64,000 bases of DNA from Blastobasis lacticolella (GCA_905147135.1 LR990049.1:8263428-8327427); one strand, 5' to 3'. Counted from the stretch's first letter, positions 48,623-60,085 are shown. Notes: a model not told the origin generated them from the sequence alone. Numbers and translations are program-made.

Positions 48623-50675
48623 TTACGCTTTCGTCAATTGTTTCCTGACATATGGATTACATGTAAAAGAAAATGATCGAATAAATGATGCTGCGGGTAA
48701 AATCATTTCAAACAATGGAGCATATATTCCATGTCCACGAGCAAGGTCTTCTGGTGTTTCTCCCGATTTGTTTTTATTCATTGCTATTTCAACTATGTCC
48801 TCTCTCAGAAAAAGAACTAATAACGTTGATTTGCAATGGCTGATTGCAGCAGCTAAATGCAGTGGTGTTTGTTCTGTAACAAATTAATAAATATATTTGT
48901 ATTAATTTGGCAGTATTAGACTGGCAACAAGTAGGATAGCTGATTTCTACAAAATGGATAGACTACCTCGTAAAGGTCGTAAGGAGCCGACGGAGGGGCA
49001 GAGCCGATCGGTGTGGCTCTCCACACCGATCCTATGTTCAGCCATGGACATGCTAAACTAAGATGATGATGATAAATTAATGTAGTTTGACCAATACCGG
49101 CTCAATGCGAATGCAAAATGGGATTCCCTGTTGACAGATGTGGGTCAACCCATAAGCTTTATTTGTGAAATGAGAATTGAAATTCTCAACAAGACCCTGT
49201 GCAACACAACAAAGACAATGAGGAGCCTCATGTCTCCTTTCGACAGTAGTCATATATTTTGAATTATTGGGCTGCAGCTGTCTGCAGTCCAAAAATTGAT
49301 GAAGTGGGACAAGACTGCGGTCTTGTTCTGTTTCATCAGATAGGGTTATAAAATAAGCTATTATATATTATTTTAAAATATTTACCTCCATCAGATAGTG
49401 CACCTGGATTTGCACCTGCTGCTAGTAATCTGGCTGCAGCTAAATAATTGTTCCAATTGCAAGCAGAATGCAATGGTGTCCATCCTAGTTCTGTTTTAGA
49501 GCTTACATTTGCACCAAAACTTAACAGATAACATATAGCTGGTAAATGATTTCCATATGCAGCACGGTGTAAAGGAGTATACCCATCATCATCTTCTGCA
49601 TTTATTAGGTCTGGGTAAGTAGATAAAATTTTTTTAAGAGTGTCTAGTTCTCCATTTTCAGCGGCCCATAATATATGATCCTTTGGATTCTCTGCAACAA
49701 AAATATTAGCTCACAACCTCAATATTATTACCACACCACTACTAGGCTATACCATAGGCTAGCTTAATTTTTTTTTATTTAAGGACAACCAACAAGACTT
49801 ACACTAATAAAAGTTACAGCATTATTATAGCTAAAATAATGTGTTGCTGAGTGCAGACTCAATTATACATTAAATATAGTATTATTGATATTATTGAAAC
49901 CACTTTTTTATTTTTAACCAATTGTAATTTTGTTTTTAGTTGTAATAGTTTTTAAATTTTCATATTTGTCATAAATCAGTTACCAGGATACTACCCTAAT
50001 GTAAAGTTAGGCAGAGGACTATTACCGGCTACTGATAATAATGTTCATTAGTGATATTCATGATATACATATTTTTGCAATAGGTAAGTAAATGTACCTA
50101 TACTTTTGCTTATATTATCATACTAGCTGGCATGCCATTACTACCCCTACCCTACCCTGCTCCATATCTACCCTACCCCTACTGCACCCTACTCTACTCC
50201 TATCCTTTTTAAAATAAGTTAAGTATGACTTAATCCATTACAAACACTATATATGCAGCTGTCACCCACACTGTAAACAACTTTATTACTCTGTAGGTAT
50301 TGAATATCATCATCATCAACAATTGTCCGTTTGCTACACAGATACAGAGGGGAAATTGGAAGATAGATCTTAGTAGTAGTATTATAGTTTTTAATTTCCC
50401 CTCTGTTCCTGTGTAGCAAACATGTAAAAAAGAATAATTATCTTGGCGAATATCCCGTTGTGCTCTTACGCGCGAATACCCGGGTTCCGCTTAGTCCATG
50501 GAGTAACAATCATACCTGTAGGATTTTCAGCAACATCTACATCTCCATCAGCATCATCCCATCCTGAAACGAACATGCCACATGTTTCGGGATTGGTTTT
50601 ATAGCGGTTGATCTCTTTCGATATTTCTTGAAAACTTCTTGGCTCTATTGTTTCAGAATCCTCGGAATCGGACAT
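48623..50675 (-). CDS. ANKRD49: ANKRD49 ankyrin-repeat protein (3 exons)
   Basis: Small nuclear/cytosolic ankyrin protein; the human protein is linked to autophagy and spermatogenesis, but the insect role is unknown. Exons 50675-50516, 49691-49386 and 48873-48623 are GT-AG with consistent phases, giving 717 nt, or 238 aa plus stop. Human ANKRD49 is about 239 aa. An acidic, Ser-rich N terminus (MSDSEDSETIEPRS) with a GMFVSGWDD segment precedes the repeats. NPKDHILWAAENGEL leads into DGYTPLHRAAYGNHLPAI, GWTPLHSACNWNNYLAAARL and QTPLHLAAAISHCKST. The C terminus has GETPEDLARGHGIY and ends RKQLTKA. The PLHRAAY and PLHSACxWNN pattern is characteristic of the family. Intron 2 holds an RTE LINE tail at 48935-49078. 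Confidence 0.95.
48935..49078 (+). mobile_element. RTE-type LINE 3' end in ANKRD49 intron 2
   Basis: KMDRLPRKGRKEPTEGQSRS, a degenerate C-terminal LINE reading, is followed by CCATGGACATGCTAAAC and a GATGATGATGA tail, as in other RTE copies here. Orientation is opposite to the gene. Confidence 0.5.
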
Positions 50676-50876
50676 CGTTCGTTTCTACAGAACTACTTTC
50701 TGAAAAAATATTCTACTAAGTGTGTGTGTGCTACCTCAAAAGGTTTTACAATTTAGACTATCTGTAAACACTCAGAGAAACTTTATTTTTACTATATTCT
50801 AATAAAATCAAAAAACACTAGTGCAAAATTGTTTGTAAACTTTGGGTCGGCGATTGTCAATCAAATGTCTTGTCAG

Positions 50877-51982
50877 CAGTGTTGCCAGGTCAGATTTTCA
50901 CTTTACCCGATGCTTGATGTTATTTTACCCTAGATTTTGCATTATTAAAAAAATACCCTTAATAATATTATCTTTTAGTTTCACCCATTATTTACAAATA
51001 AAACAACTGCATTTATTTATTATTTTTATGACACATGACAATGAAAGTAAGTATTCTCGGCACCACTATATTTTTGTCATACATGTGTTAGTAACAAAGT
51101 CTTCTTCAAGTTCTTAACGGAGTAAAGTTAACACAAGATTTATCTCACTAATAACATTACACGTAAAATCAGTAGGTTAAGCCTTGTCAGCTCTTAACGG
51201 TTCCACTGAGAAAAAGTTCAGATTTCAGTTCTCATGAAGAGACAAGCTCATAACTCTACAAATCCAGCATTTTAATCAGAAAGTATAGTTTTTGACATTG
51301 GACTGTAGTACCTATACATCGTAAATGCAAAGGTCTATATATGTTCGGATATGCGCTATCGTATGTTCCTAATCACAATAGAAAGAAAGAAAGAAAATAT
51401 TTATTACAAAGGACGCCACGACATAATAATTTACATTTAACACAAAAAAGAGTACATAAAACACGGAGACAATTATAGGGTTCCCAGTGGCATTTTTCGC
51501 ACTCTGAATAGAATATTGTATTCGAAAAAGACATCGGTCGACAAAACAGAAAGAAAGAAAGAAAAGACATTTATTACACATAGCACGCCATGACACAATA
51601 ACACTTACAGTTACCTACAGACAAAGCAAACATATATAATTAAACATCTAAGATAATGCGTAGCCGCCAACGCCACTGTCGGTGTCGCGGTGGCCAGTGT
51701 AAATAATACCCACTCATCATGTGCTGTAAGGCACAAGAAGCGACTGACAGCGCTGGTATTCTGTAGGCCCATTTTTTAGATACGGCATGGGCGTTGTACA
51801 AAATACACAACAACCTTAATAAGTAATACATCTTCTTACTTTAAAACTGATACCCTAATAAATACCCCAAGTAAATTAATTACCCTCGAAAATACCCTAG
51901 GAAAATGCATACCCTAAAAATTACCCGGCTGGATAAGTTTTACTCTAAATCTAGGGTAAAATACCCTAAGTTGGCAACACTG
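50877..51982. mobile_element. Non-autonomous hAT-like element with perfect 8-bp target duplication
   Basis: The element starts CAGTGTTGCCA and ends with a near-inverse copy (TTGGCAACACTG). It is flanked by CTTGTCAG on both sides (50869-50876 and 51983-51990). Subterminal ACCCTA/TAGGGT words abound (ATACCCTAA, TTACCCT). An 8-bp duplication and CAGTG ends fit hAT. Inside, two related GAAAGAAAGAAA-tailed fragments (51382-51450, 51549-51620; TTTATTACA, GCCACGACA) look like nested SINE/LINE 3' ends. No transposase. The insertion lies about 190 bp upstream of the ANKRD49 start. Confidence 0.85.
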
Positions 51983-52317
51983 CTTGTCAGATCCACTGCC
52001 ATTGTCAATCTCAGACATGGACTTTGGTAAGTCCATGATCTCAGACCATGGAATAATACAATAGCCAAATTTTATTTTTCTTGCTAAAGCCGTAGAGCCC
52101 AAACAGCCACGCTTATGTTATGTTTATCCTTCCCTAAGTTACATACCATTGAAATCGGTAGGTACTATACTTAATACAACGAACTTATTATTTCGTTTAT
52201 AATGTCCAAAGGCTTCCATAGAAAATATAAATCAATGATAATAGCAAACTTCGTTCGTGCAGAGGCTGATACCAAAGTGGCCTAACTATCCTAGAGCCCT
52301 ACCTATGTCCTGCCCCA

Positions 52318-52990
52318 AAGCTTATCACCATCACCATCATCGTAGCGGTCCACCCCAAAGTCCTCTTTCTAAACCTCACCTATACTCCCCTTCGCGCGGT
52401 TTTTGGCATCCTCACGTCGTAAACCGTTATAGCTTTGACTCCATGATGTCAATCCATCGTTTATTTTGGCCACCGGTGGGACCTCTTTCCTGATATCGGC
52501 AGAATGGGGAATGTTGACCGGCAATGTGTACGTACAATAGCTACCTACGCAATGTGTACCTTTTACACACTGGCGCGAGTTTCGTATTGGTATGTCTAAT
52601 CAAGCCATTCGACCCTTCTAAGACCACCGTTTATTAGATGGTTTGTAACGTTCTGCAGCAGGCCGTCTTGTAGGTACTTACTTCGACGTCCATAAATACG
52701 GTGAGACATGAGTCGGTGCTGTTTTATGGCATTCGCCTTGGGTGACCTTGCAGTTGGAAACAAGTACTAGTATTGACCACAACCACGTCAACAACAGTGA
52801 GGTTCGGAGAATTTTTCCTTTACTTTTTGGTGGGCCACGTAGCTCAAGCCTCCGTTAATCCGTCCAAACTCTTCAGTCGTCCGGGCCCACATAGTCTTTG
52901 GGCCGTTGAGGTCCGCAGCAACCGCGATCTGTTTGGAGGAACATGGCAGGTATACGTCGCAGTGCGTCTTCTAAGTTAATCCAGAAGTTA
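52318..52990 (-). pseudogene. Internally deleted RTE-type LINE copy (minus strand)
   Basis: Minus-strand segments match the copy in KNTC1 intron 1: the endonuclease region (CGTCCAAACTC, GAGGTCCGCA and TATACGTCGCA words, about 52700-52980), then the 3' end (ATCCTCACGTCGTA, GATGTCAATCCATC, GACCTCTTTCCTGAT, about 52318-52505). The RT-coding middle is missing. It is highly degenerate. Confidence 0.6.
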
Positions 52991-53176
52991 ACTAATTTGC
53001 AGCTGATGCTTGTATATAGCACGTGTATTCTAGAATAAACACGCGCTATCATGTACTTAACTGCAGGTCGGTAAATTCATCACAACTACAGATCGCCGCG
53101 CCGTTATGAGCAAAAATAATAATAATCTCGGCGCCAATATCATTGTGCGCTTGCGCTCGAGGGCCCGGATTGCGTC

Positions 53177-53265
53177 TTGAGCATGATCCAGTATTTGGCA
53201 GATCAGATAATTATAGTAGAGCGACTGCCATCTGACCTCCATGACCCTGTTAACAGTCATTTTAT
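53177..53265. repeat. Dispersed repeat shared with 59797-59880
   Basis: GATCCAG.A, TAGTAGAGCGACTGCCATCT and TGACCCTGTTAACAG recur in the same order at 59797-59880 (GATCCAGGATA, GTAGATCAGGTAATGATAG, GCTGCCATCACC, TGACCCTGTTTACAG). Probable internal sequence of a non-autonomous transposon. Confidence 0.5.
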
Positions 53266-53286
53266 ATTATTTATAGCATTAGGAGC

Positions 53287-53612
53287 GTCAGTGGCCGAGC
53301 GGTCAGAGTATGCGATACGTAAGCGAGAGCGGTTCGAATCCCGCTGCGGCCATGTAAGAACGATCCTTTTCCGGCGAGGGAAAACATCGTGATGAAACCT
53401 GCACATTTAGGAGACTGAATGTGTAACCACGATCCAATCTGGTTCTCTACGGAGAGGTCAAGCTGTATCTCTGGTTCTACCTAACCGAATTAGATGAAGA
53501 TGGCCTAGATTTAAAGTTGGAGCCCAACATAACAAACTTGATTTAAATTTGTAGTTGAATGTGTTTCTCGTATATTGTATTTTTGCCATACGAAAAATAA
53601 ATAAATAACAAA
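53287..53612 (+). mobile_element. Second tRNA-derived SINE family, near full length
   Basis: A tRNA-like head has an A box (GTGGCCGAGCGGT) and B box (GGTTCGAATCC). It is followed by a body with CATCGTGATGAAACCTGCAC, TGGTTCTCTACGGAGAGGTC and AGATGAAGATGGCCTAGAT, and an A-rich AATAAATAAATAAC tail. The head is close to a class II tRNA (Ser/Leu-like). It is fused to the SINE body and is not called as a tRNA gene. Confidence 0.85.
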
Positions 53613-53639
53613 CTGAAACTCCCATAAAATCCATTCAGT

Positions 53640-54060
53640 GCCATTTCCATTTTTCCTATAGTTTAGCTGGTCTATTATTGTTCTATGGGTCTAGATGTTG
53701 CCTAGGCAACAGACACAACAGAAAATAGCGCCCCAGTTTCGCACGGATAGTACCTAAACCATCATGAATCACTCTGTCTATTGGTGAAAACCATATCCGT
53801 TCAGTAGTTTTTGAGTTTATCGCGAAGAGACAGACTGACAGACGTGGTGTGGGATTTTGTTTTATAATTAGGTAGTGATTGTCATATTCAGTCGCCTGAA
53901 TGTGCAGGTTTCCTCACGATGATATCACTCGTAAGAGTATTCACATAACTCAGAAAAAGTCTCTCGCTTACGAGTCGAACCAGCTAGTCGAGCCGGCTTT
54001 AGCAACCGACGCTCTGGGTCGTCGTGAGTTAAATAAAATAAGTCAGGTAAATAATAAAAA
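53640..54060 (-). mobile_element. Inverted SINE fragment and neighbouring repeat
   Basis: 53890-54040 contains the reverse complement of the preceding SINE (GCCTGAATGTGCAGGTTTCC with TCACGATG, then a degenerate tRNA-like head), facing it tail to tail. 53640-53880 (GTTGCCTAGGCAAC palindrome, GAGACAGACTGACAGACGTG) resembles a common lepidopteran non-autonomous element. Confidence 0.6.
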
Positions 54061-54090
54061 TATTAAGTTTAACAGATAATTTAGTTTAAT

Positions 54091-57000
54091 TTAAGTACGT
54101 TTACGTTTGTTGGTTGTTTTTGTATTTGATCTATATCCTCTCTTTAATCCAATCGACTTTTTAACTTTTGTATTGATTTCTGCATGAATCTTCTTCTTTG
54201 TTTGAAATATTGCTTCCTTATAACTTGCTGATAGGTGGTCAAAAGTATTTGATTCTATTTTAAGCTCCGGCAGTTCCGTCTTGCCTCCAGAGCGTATAAG
54301 TTCCTGAAATGTCATTAAGAGAATTGAACACAATTGAATAAACAATTCGGGCAAGTAATTTACACTCGTGTACGTTATGAAGAAATAACACTATAACAAA
54401 TGCACAGACAAGTAATATGAGTGACGGTAGTTCCGTTTGTTAGTCGCGTAAGATTCCTATACGAAAGATATGCTAGTGAAATGTAATTTTACCTTGAACA
54501 AATTAACTTGATTCTGTAACAAAATTGTAATAGCATAACCGATTCGCCCTGCGCGGCCGGTCCGACCAACTCTGTGTATGTATGTTTTTATGTTTCTTGG
54601 TGGATCATATGATATGACATAATTGCAATCTGGTATGTCAATACCTCTGGCTAAGGCATCAGTCCCAATTAATCTGTAAACAAAATTTCACATAGGTAAA
54701 TATTTTTATAGTTATCGATGGTGTCGGGAACCGATTGGAATCCTGATAAATATCGCCAGCCCATAACCATCGACTGTTGGCCCTGAGCCTCCTTCATATT
54801 CGTGGAGGGCATTGCCATAATCTCCACACTTTGTAAATGGGTTGGAGATCACAATGATTACAATACACATTAGAAAATCTGCTGTCAATTGTCTGGTATA
54901 GTCGCTTCTTACGACACCCAGCTGAAGGGTTGGTACAATTATGACCGAACCGCCATCTATTCTGATGATGTGGCTCATGCATCACGTATTTGATGCGTGC
55001 TGTCCACACAGGAGCTCAAATACGCCGAAGCTGCGTAAATTGCGCTGCGTCAAAATCGTAAAAACGTAGCGTAGACTTAAATGTCTCGTACTGTGTGTCT
55101 CTAAAAAAAGTAACGTATGAGATGCGTCACAGCGTTTACGCCGCTTTTTTGAGCTTTAAGCTCCTGTGTGGACAGCACGCGCCAAAATATGTCGAATGGG
55201 CCGCGTCACAGCGTCTACGCCGCCGCTTTTTGAGCTTTAAAACTCCGGTGTGGACAGCACGCGTCAAAATGTGTCGAATGAGCCGCGTCACAGCGCTTAC
55301 GCCTGTTTTTGAGCTGTGAAACTCCAGTGTGAACAGGACGCGTCAAAATGTGTCGAATGAGTCGCGTCACAGCGCTTACGCCTCTTTTTAAGCTTTATAA
55401 CTCCGGTGTGGACAGCACGCGTTAAAATGTATCGAAATAGCCGCGTCACAGCGCTTACGCTGCTTTTTTTCAGCTTTTGAGCTCCATTGTGGATAGCGCG
55501 CGCCAAAATATGTCGCATGAGCCGCGCACACTGAGGTGTATAGATAGCGTACGTTTCCAACTTTGAAATTAAAAAAGCATAAGGCGGTACGATTTTCATA
55601 CAAATTTTATGTAACGATTGATCGACATTCCTTCAAGGATTTGATGTTTTTAGTGTAAGTTTGTGCAATTGGCCTTTAGTAAAAGTGTCCAATTATGCGC
55701 GAAATATATTTCTACATTTTAATAATATAAAACAAACAATGAGAAAGAAAAATAATGAAATCTCAAAACGACGCCATAGCGGCAACTTGTTATTTTTCGA
55801 TTTAACTGCTTTATTATTGCACACCATTGAATACATTTACAAAGAGTATAAATTATAATACAATCACTAAACACTCAAACGAATAAAAGAATGACGAGAG
55901 AAATTTAATATGGATGTTGAATCTTAATCTTAATAAATAAAGAAACACATTATTATTCCAATCTTAAAAATTCTCAAGATGACCGATTTGGTCAAGTCAT
56001 GAGGTTGCCCTATCTGTCTCCCAAGTCTCGTCACTTCAAACCCGGTACCTCTGCTTGGTAGACCGGCTGATGTTTACCACTGAACCGCTCAGGTCGTCTT
56101 ATATTATTATTAGAGTGACGTAAACAATTACAGTAAAGTCCGTTTGTAATGACATCGAAAGGGATTGACAAACAAGTCATAATAAGCGGACGTCATACAA
56201 AGCGTTTTGTGAAATGAAAAACCTTTTTTATGTTAATATGAATGTACTTCGGTTTCAAAACATTTGAATTGAACGACTGCTTAATGCGGTTCTTGTTTTT
56301 AAAAATCATTGAAATTGTCGAATGACCCACGCCAAATTCCTTTGCGAGACATGAGTTAGATTCTCCATTTTCTAATCTGCATATTATTGCACCTTTCTCC
56401 TCAATTGTAAATGCTTTCCGTCGTTGAGACATTTTTGACATTTTTTTCACAGTAACAAACGAAAAACAACGTGTGACCTTCAAGCGTCAATTACCCACTG
56501 AGATTCAAAACAAAAACGAGCCATGTGCCGAACGTCGTCGGGAATCAACGAACATTACCGAAGGTGTACAGAATCATGTCGGTCATTATAACCGGACATA
56601 ATTTATTAAAAATGGGTCATAATAAGCGACATGTCACTGTAAGGGAAGTCATTATATCCGACTATTTATAAAGAATTTCATATGAAAACCAAACTTCGTA
56701 GTATAGTTACGTCATAATAACCGGTTGGTCAATATAGGCGGAGTCATAATAAACGGATACTACTGTACTTTTTATCAAATGTTGCACAAATTACTTAATT
56801 TGATAAGATTTATTACAATATTGTTATTAATAAAATAGGTAATACTTTAAATATTAAACTGTTATACTTACACATTTATTTCCGAAGCTGTAAATTGTTT
56901 CAAAACTTTTTCCCTGTTGTTTCTATCCAGAGCTGCTGACAATTCTGCAACTTTAAGGGTACCTTGACTCCAAGTATTTAGTAATACTGCAAGTCTGTGT

Positions 57001-59381
57001 GCCGACTGTGACGAATTAGTGAAGCATAAAACTTTATCCAGCTGTTTGTCAGTTAAAAAATGATACAAGACTAATGGCTTTTCCTCTGGATTACACACAA
57101 CAAATTCTTCTTTTAGTTCGGCTGGTGTTGTGTATTTTCTTATATTATCATCATCATCTTCAAATTGATTCATGGTCGCAGCTGAAAATAGCTTTGGTTG
57201 GAAAAGGCCCCACTGCTCTAATTTTTCAGGATCTTGAGATAGTGTAGCTGAAAATAGCAGTTTATGTGGAGGTGCCTTTTGTTCACTTAGACAGTTCCAA
57301 CTTACACTGGAGACCTTGCCTGTCATGAGCTCATTTTCTAGCTTTATGTGTTTGTCAAGATGGTATAGCCAGTCGTTTTGAATATGATCCATTATCCTAT
57401 CAGCTTCATCTATTACCAGAAATTTCAAGTGTTTTAAAGAAAATCCTTCAGTATTTTGTATATGTTCCACAAGCCTTCCTGCTGTACAAACTATTATGTC
57501 TACTTCACTGACCCACCCCGAAGACTGAGCTGTAAAACAATAACATTTTTAATTATACTTATAATAATAATTGTTATTTATTTAATCATTTAGTATGTTA
57601 AAATATGACACTCACTATATCTTAGCAATTGTTGTTGTTCCTGTTGTAATGGTATAGTTGCACTCATAAGAGCTACTCTCAGACCAGTGTTTGTGCAATA
57701 CTTTTTGAATACTTTGGCAACCTGTGTGGCTAGCTCTTGGACTGGTAACACTACCAGAGCTCTTACATGTTTCCCTACATCATTCATAAGTATCTAAAAA
57801 TAGAAAAGAGAAATTTATATTCATTAGTAATTATTTTATGTAGTGCCAGTGTCAGTCTAGCCAAGATTCGGCAACAATGCTGCATTTCCTTATAAAACAT
57901 ATATTTTTGATAAATTGAAATTTCTTTTTATCAATAAGTAGTGCCTGTAGTGTTGCTTATATATTTTTTCATTTTCTTGTATTTTTTATTGTGTACAATA
58001 AAGAGAAATAAATGCTATAGTTGCAGTAAAACTTGTGATGTATCTGATTTATTAGACACCTATTAGTTCCACTAGTATAAAATTCAGTTAAAATGAGATT
58101 CCGTGGGAACTACTTCAGATTTCAGGATAGTTTATAGACACTATCACTAAAATTTAATCAAAATCGGTCAATATTTGTGGTGTGAAGGAGTAACAAAGTC
58201 ACAGTAGCAATTTATTCCAGATTCGCTTGAGTGGTCTCTATTATTATGAATAGAGATGATAGTGAAAACCATATCAAAATCTATTGTGGTTTAGGAGGAG
58301 TTAGCAGATACAGACAGATGCGGAAAGGAACTTTATTTTTTACTTTAAAGTCATAAGGATGAAGTCACCACAATGTGTGCACGTATTATAATTATGGATC
58401 AGAATAATTATGTATTTATTTTAGTAGACTTACCTGGATGATGGGTAAAACAAAGGACAGTGTTTTTCCACTACCAGTGGGTGCGGACACACAAACATCA
58501 TGAGGCCATAATAGTGGTGGTAAATTATGTTGCCCTAGTATAAATGGAACTACTGTTTCTTGAACTGGAAATAAATAATTCAAGCCTTCACTTAATAAAG
58601 TGCTCTTTAATGTAGAGTGTAACCAACTGATATTTTCCACTTGATGTGATAATTTTTGTAAATTTGTTGATACATTGTATGGATGCGATAACCAGTATGG
58701 CAAAACACGGTGCACCTGAAAATAAACATGTATTTAATTTTAATAGTCATGGTTTGGGTACAAAGCTCTTGTAGAAGAATATTTAAAATTACCTTTGTCT
58801 TTTTTTCAAAATCACCGGTACCTAACACCTTAAATTCTGATACAGGTTTTATATCATTTTGTAACAATGTATTTTTTTCCTTGCTTAACTGCTGTTTTTC
58901 AATATTTTTAGGTGTAGGTTGTTCATTTTCGTTAATAATTTCTTTGGCAATGTCAGTATCTTCATGTTTTTGAACTTGAAGTGTTATAACTTCTTCTTGC
59001 CTAGAAGCTTTAGTAGTGCTCCGTCTTTCTTCAATTTTTTGTTTCAACTTTTGTAAATGCCTTGTTTCTTGGTCAATCAGATCTACTTCCTCATTAGTTT
59101 CTCGATATCTAAACACATGGGGAAAAGGTTAGGTCACGTCATGTTATTTTATACATATGAAAGAAACAATTTATAGCTCATTCTCGTTTTGTATCAGATT
59201 TCGTGTCACATGTGAGATCAAAAATTAGACCGCAGCAGAACTTAAAGACCGAACATTGGAATTTATATAGCGAGATTGGCCCCGTCTGCCCGCGCTCAAA
59301 ATAGGTTTATACGAGGCTCTTATATTTGTAGAAATTTATTAATTAATGGCATAAATACCTGTTAATGACAAACAAATCCAT
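54091..59381 (-). CDS. DDX51: DDX51 ATP-dependent RNA helicase (7 exons)
   Basis: Nucleolar DEAD-box helicase of 60S ribosome assembly; the yeast homologue is Dbp6. Exons 59381-59359, 59108-58793, 58715-58434, 57793-57616, 57529-56872, 54673-54493 and 54303-54091 give 1851 nt, or 616 aa, against about 666 aa in human. The 23-nt first exon reads MDLFVIN, like the vertebrate MALFYVARY start. Motifs in order: FPVQ (162-165), APTGSGKT Walker A (191-198), [25 protein letters not shown] (307-310), SAT (360-362), [16 protein letters not shown] (490-498), HRVGRTGR (519-526). A Lys/Glu-rich linker occupies about residues 25-110, and the C terminus is basic. All catalytic motifs look intact. Intron 5 carries a satellite and a pogo MITE. 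Confidence 0.96.
54712..54985 (-). mobile_element. RTE-type LINE 3' fragment in DDX51 intron 5
   Basis: The minus strand has TGTCGTAAGAAGCGACTATA, then GTGATCTCCAACCC and GTGTGGAGATTATGGCAATG, then GGCTGGCGATATTTATCAGG. A related word pair (TCTCCGACCCGC and GCGTGGAGATTATGGCAATA) recurs at 62490-62540. Degenerate, non-coding. Confidence 0.5.
54990..55530. repeat. 80-bp satellite (five copies) with one inverted copy
   Basis: The unit GCGTCACAGCGCTTACGCC, TTTTTGAGCTTTAAAACTCC, GGTGTGGACAGCACGCGTCA, AAATGTGTCGAATGAGCC recurs with a period of about 80 bp, with CGTCACAG at about 55125, 55204, 55285, 55365 and 55444. At 54995-55055 the same unit lies inverted (GTGCTGTCCACACAGGAGCT). This is typical of a transposon with subterminal repeat arrays in DDX51 intron 5. 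Several short ORFs here are repeat by-products. Confidence 0.8.
56030..56098 (-). mobile_element. SINE head fragment (family of 1961-2225)
   Basis: On the minus strand, GACCTGAGCGGTTCAGTGGT, then CAGCCGGTCTACCAAGCAGA and GGTACCGGGTTTGAAGTGAC, reads as a degenerate tRNA-like SINE head next to the pogo element. Confidence 0.55.
56131..56765 (-). mobile_element. Pogo/Tigger-type non-autonomous element
   Basis: Ends CAGTAAAGTCCGTTTGTAAT and, inverted at the right, CAGTAGTATCCGTTTATTAT. It is flanked by TA on each side (56129-56130, 56766-56767), the Tc1/mariner/pogo target. Several internal GTCATAATAAGCGG-like words repeat near both ends. Total length is 635 bp, carrying one short ORF for a helix-turn-helix protein. 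It lies in DDX51 intron 5, in the gene's direction. Confidence 0.85.
56193..56483 (-). CDS. Truncated pogo transposase: CENP-B-type helix-turn-helix only
   Basis: 96 codons. The likely start is the Met before [20 protein letters not shown], followed by [20 protein letters not shown] and [12 protein letters not shown]. This is the first HTH of pogo/Tigger transposases and CENP-B (psq-like), which binds the transposon ends. The second HTH and the DDE catalytic domain are absent, and the ORF ends within the element. It could be a passive remnant, or could encode a DNA-binding fragment that competes with full transposase. Confidence 0.7.
   Translation of the reverse strand: MKVTRCFSFVTVKKMSKMSQRRKAFTIEEKGAIICRLENGESNSCLAKEFGVGHSTISMIFKNKNRIKQSFNSNVLKPKYIHINIKKVFHFTKRFV
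58030..58345. repeat. Dispersed non-coding repeat in DDX51 intron 3
   Basis: CCGTGGGAACTACTTCAGATTTCAGG with TAAAATTTAATCAAAATCGG and TGTGAAGGAGTAACAAAGTC, plus CAGATACAGACAGATGCGGA, resemble a widespread lepidopteran non-autonomous element (Helitron/SINE class). Boundaries uncertain. Confidence 0.4.
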
Positions 59382-59560
59382 TTTCCTCAATATAATAAAC
59401 TTTCCACCAAAACTATACCATTTAACAGCTCATAACCTATAAATTTGTTTTGACACAAATCTTTTTTAGTAGACACATTGGCATGTTGTGGGCATTGGTA
59501 TCTAGGTAGTGCCATCCATAGAGTAACTTATATATAGAGTGCCATCAGCCAATATAAAGT

Positions 59561-60085
59561 ACACTCCACATGTTCGCCGAAATGTTTGGAAAAGCTTTTG
59601 CTTAAGCGTACATGCGTTGCATGTTCGTCATTCCGCGGGATCACGAGAATGTAGAGGGAATATTCGCCTATATTCGTGTAGTTCCGTGCATTTTTGGCAT
59701 GTCTCGCCTATTTCATAGACTTAGTAGAGATGTATATCGATTTTATATTTATCTTCCTAGCGCTTTTTCCCGTAATAGGTTCGGGGTACATTTGACCATG
59801 ATCCAGGATACTTGTAGATCAGGTAATGATAGTAGTACAGCTGCCATCACCTTTGTGACCCTGTTTACAGCAGAAAGTACAAGATTAGCGATATTACACC
59901 GACGAATCGATATAATATCGACGCATTTGACATCTACCACATCCCTAATAGGCAAGAATGTAGAGCGTCTACCAAAGTTCCAGCAAAAGTTTCGCCGGAT
60001 ATTTCGGCGAACATGTGGAGTACGCTTGACTCCCTTTACATTTTCGGGTTCCCGCGGAATTGCCAACATGTGGAGCTGCTTAATA
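59561..60085. mobile_element. Inverted-repeat element upstream of DDX51
   Basis: CTCCACATGTTCGCCGAAAT at 59565-59584 recurs inverted (ATTTCGGCGAACATGTGGAG) at about 60003-60022. A second arm, TTCCGCGGGA, A.GAGAATGTA.AGGGA and CATGTTCG/GCAACATG, is also mirrored (59621-59660 and 60026-60072). The ends suggest a TIR transposon of about 0.46-0.52 kb with nested arms, sharing its interior with 53177-53265. It starts about 180 bp upstream of the DDX51 ATG. Its long ORFs on both strands arise from the inverted structure. Confidence 0.5.

Noticed and set aside
53287..53355. tRNA-Ser/Leu gene
   Set aside because: Fused to a SINE body with an A-rich tail and no proper acceptor end or terminator.
54091..59381. 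DDX31 as identity of the helicase
   Set aside because: The N terminus, motif spacing, [14 protein letters not shown] and the short basic C terminus fit DDX51, not DDX31.
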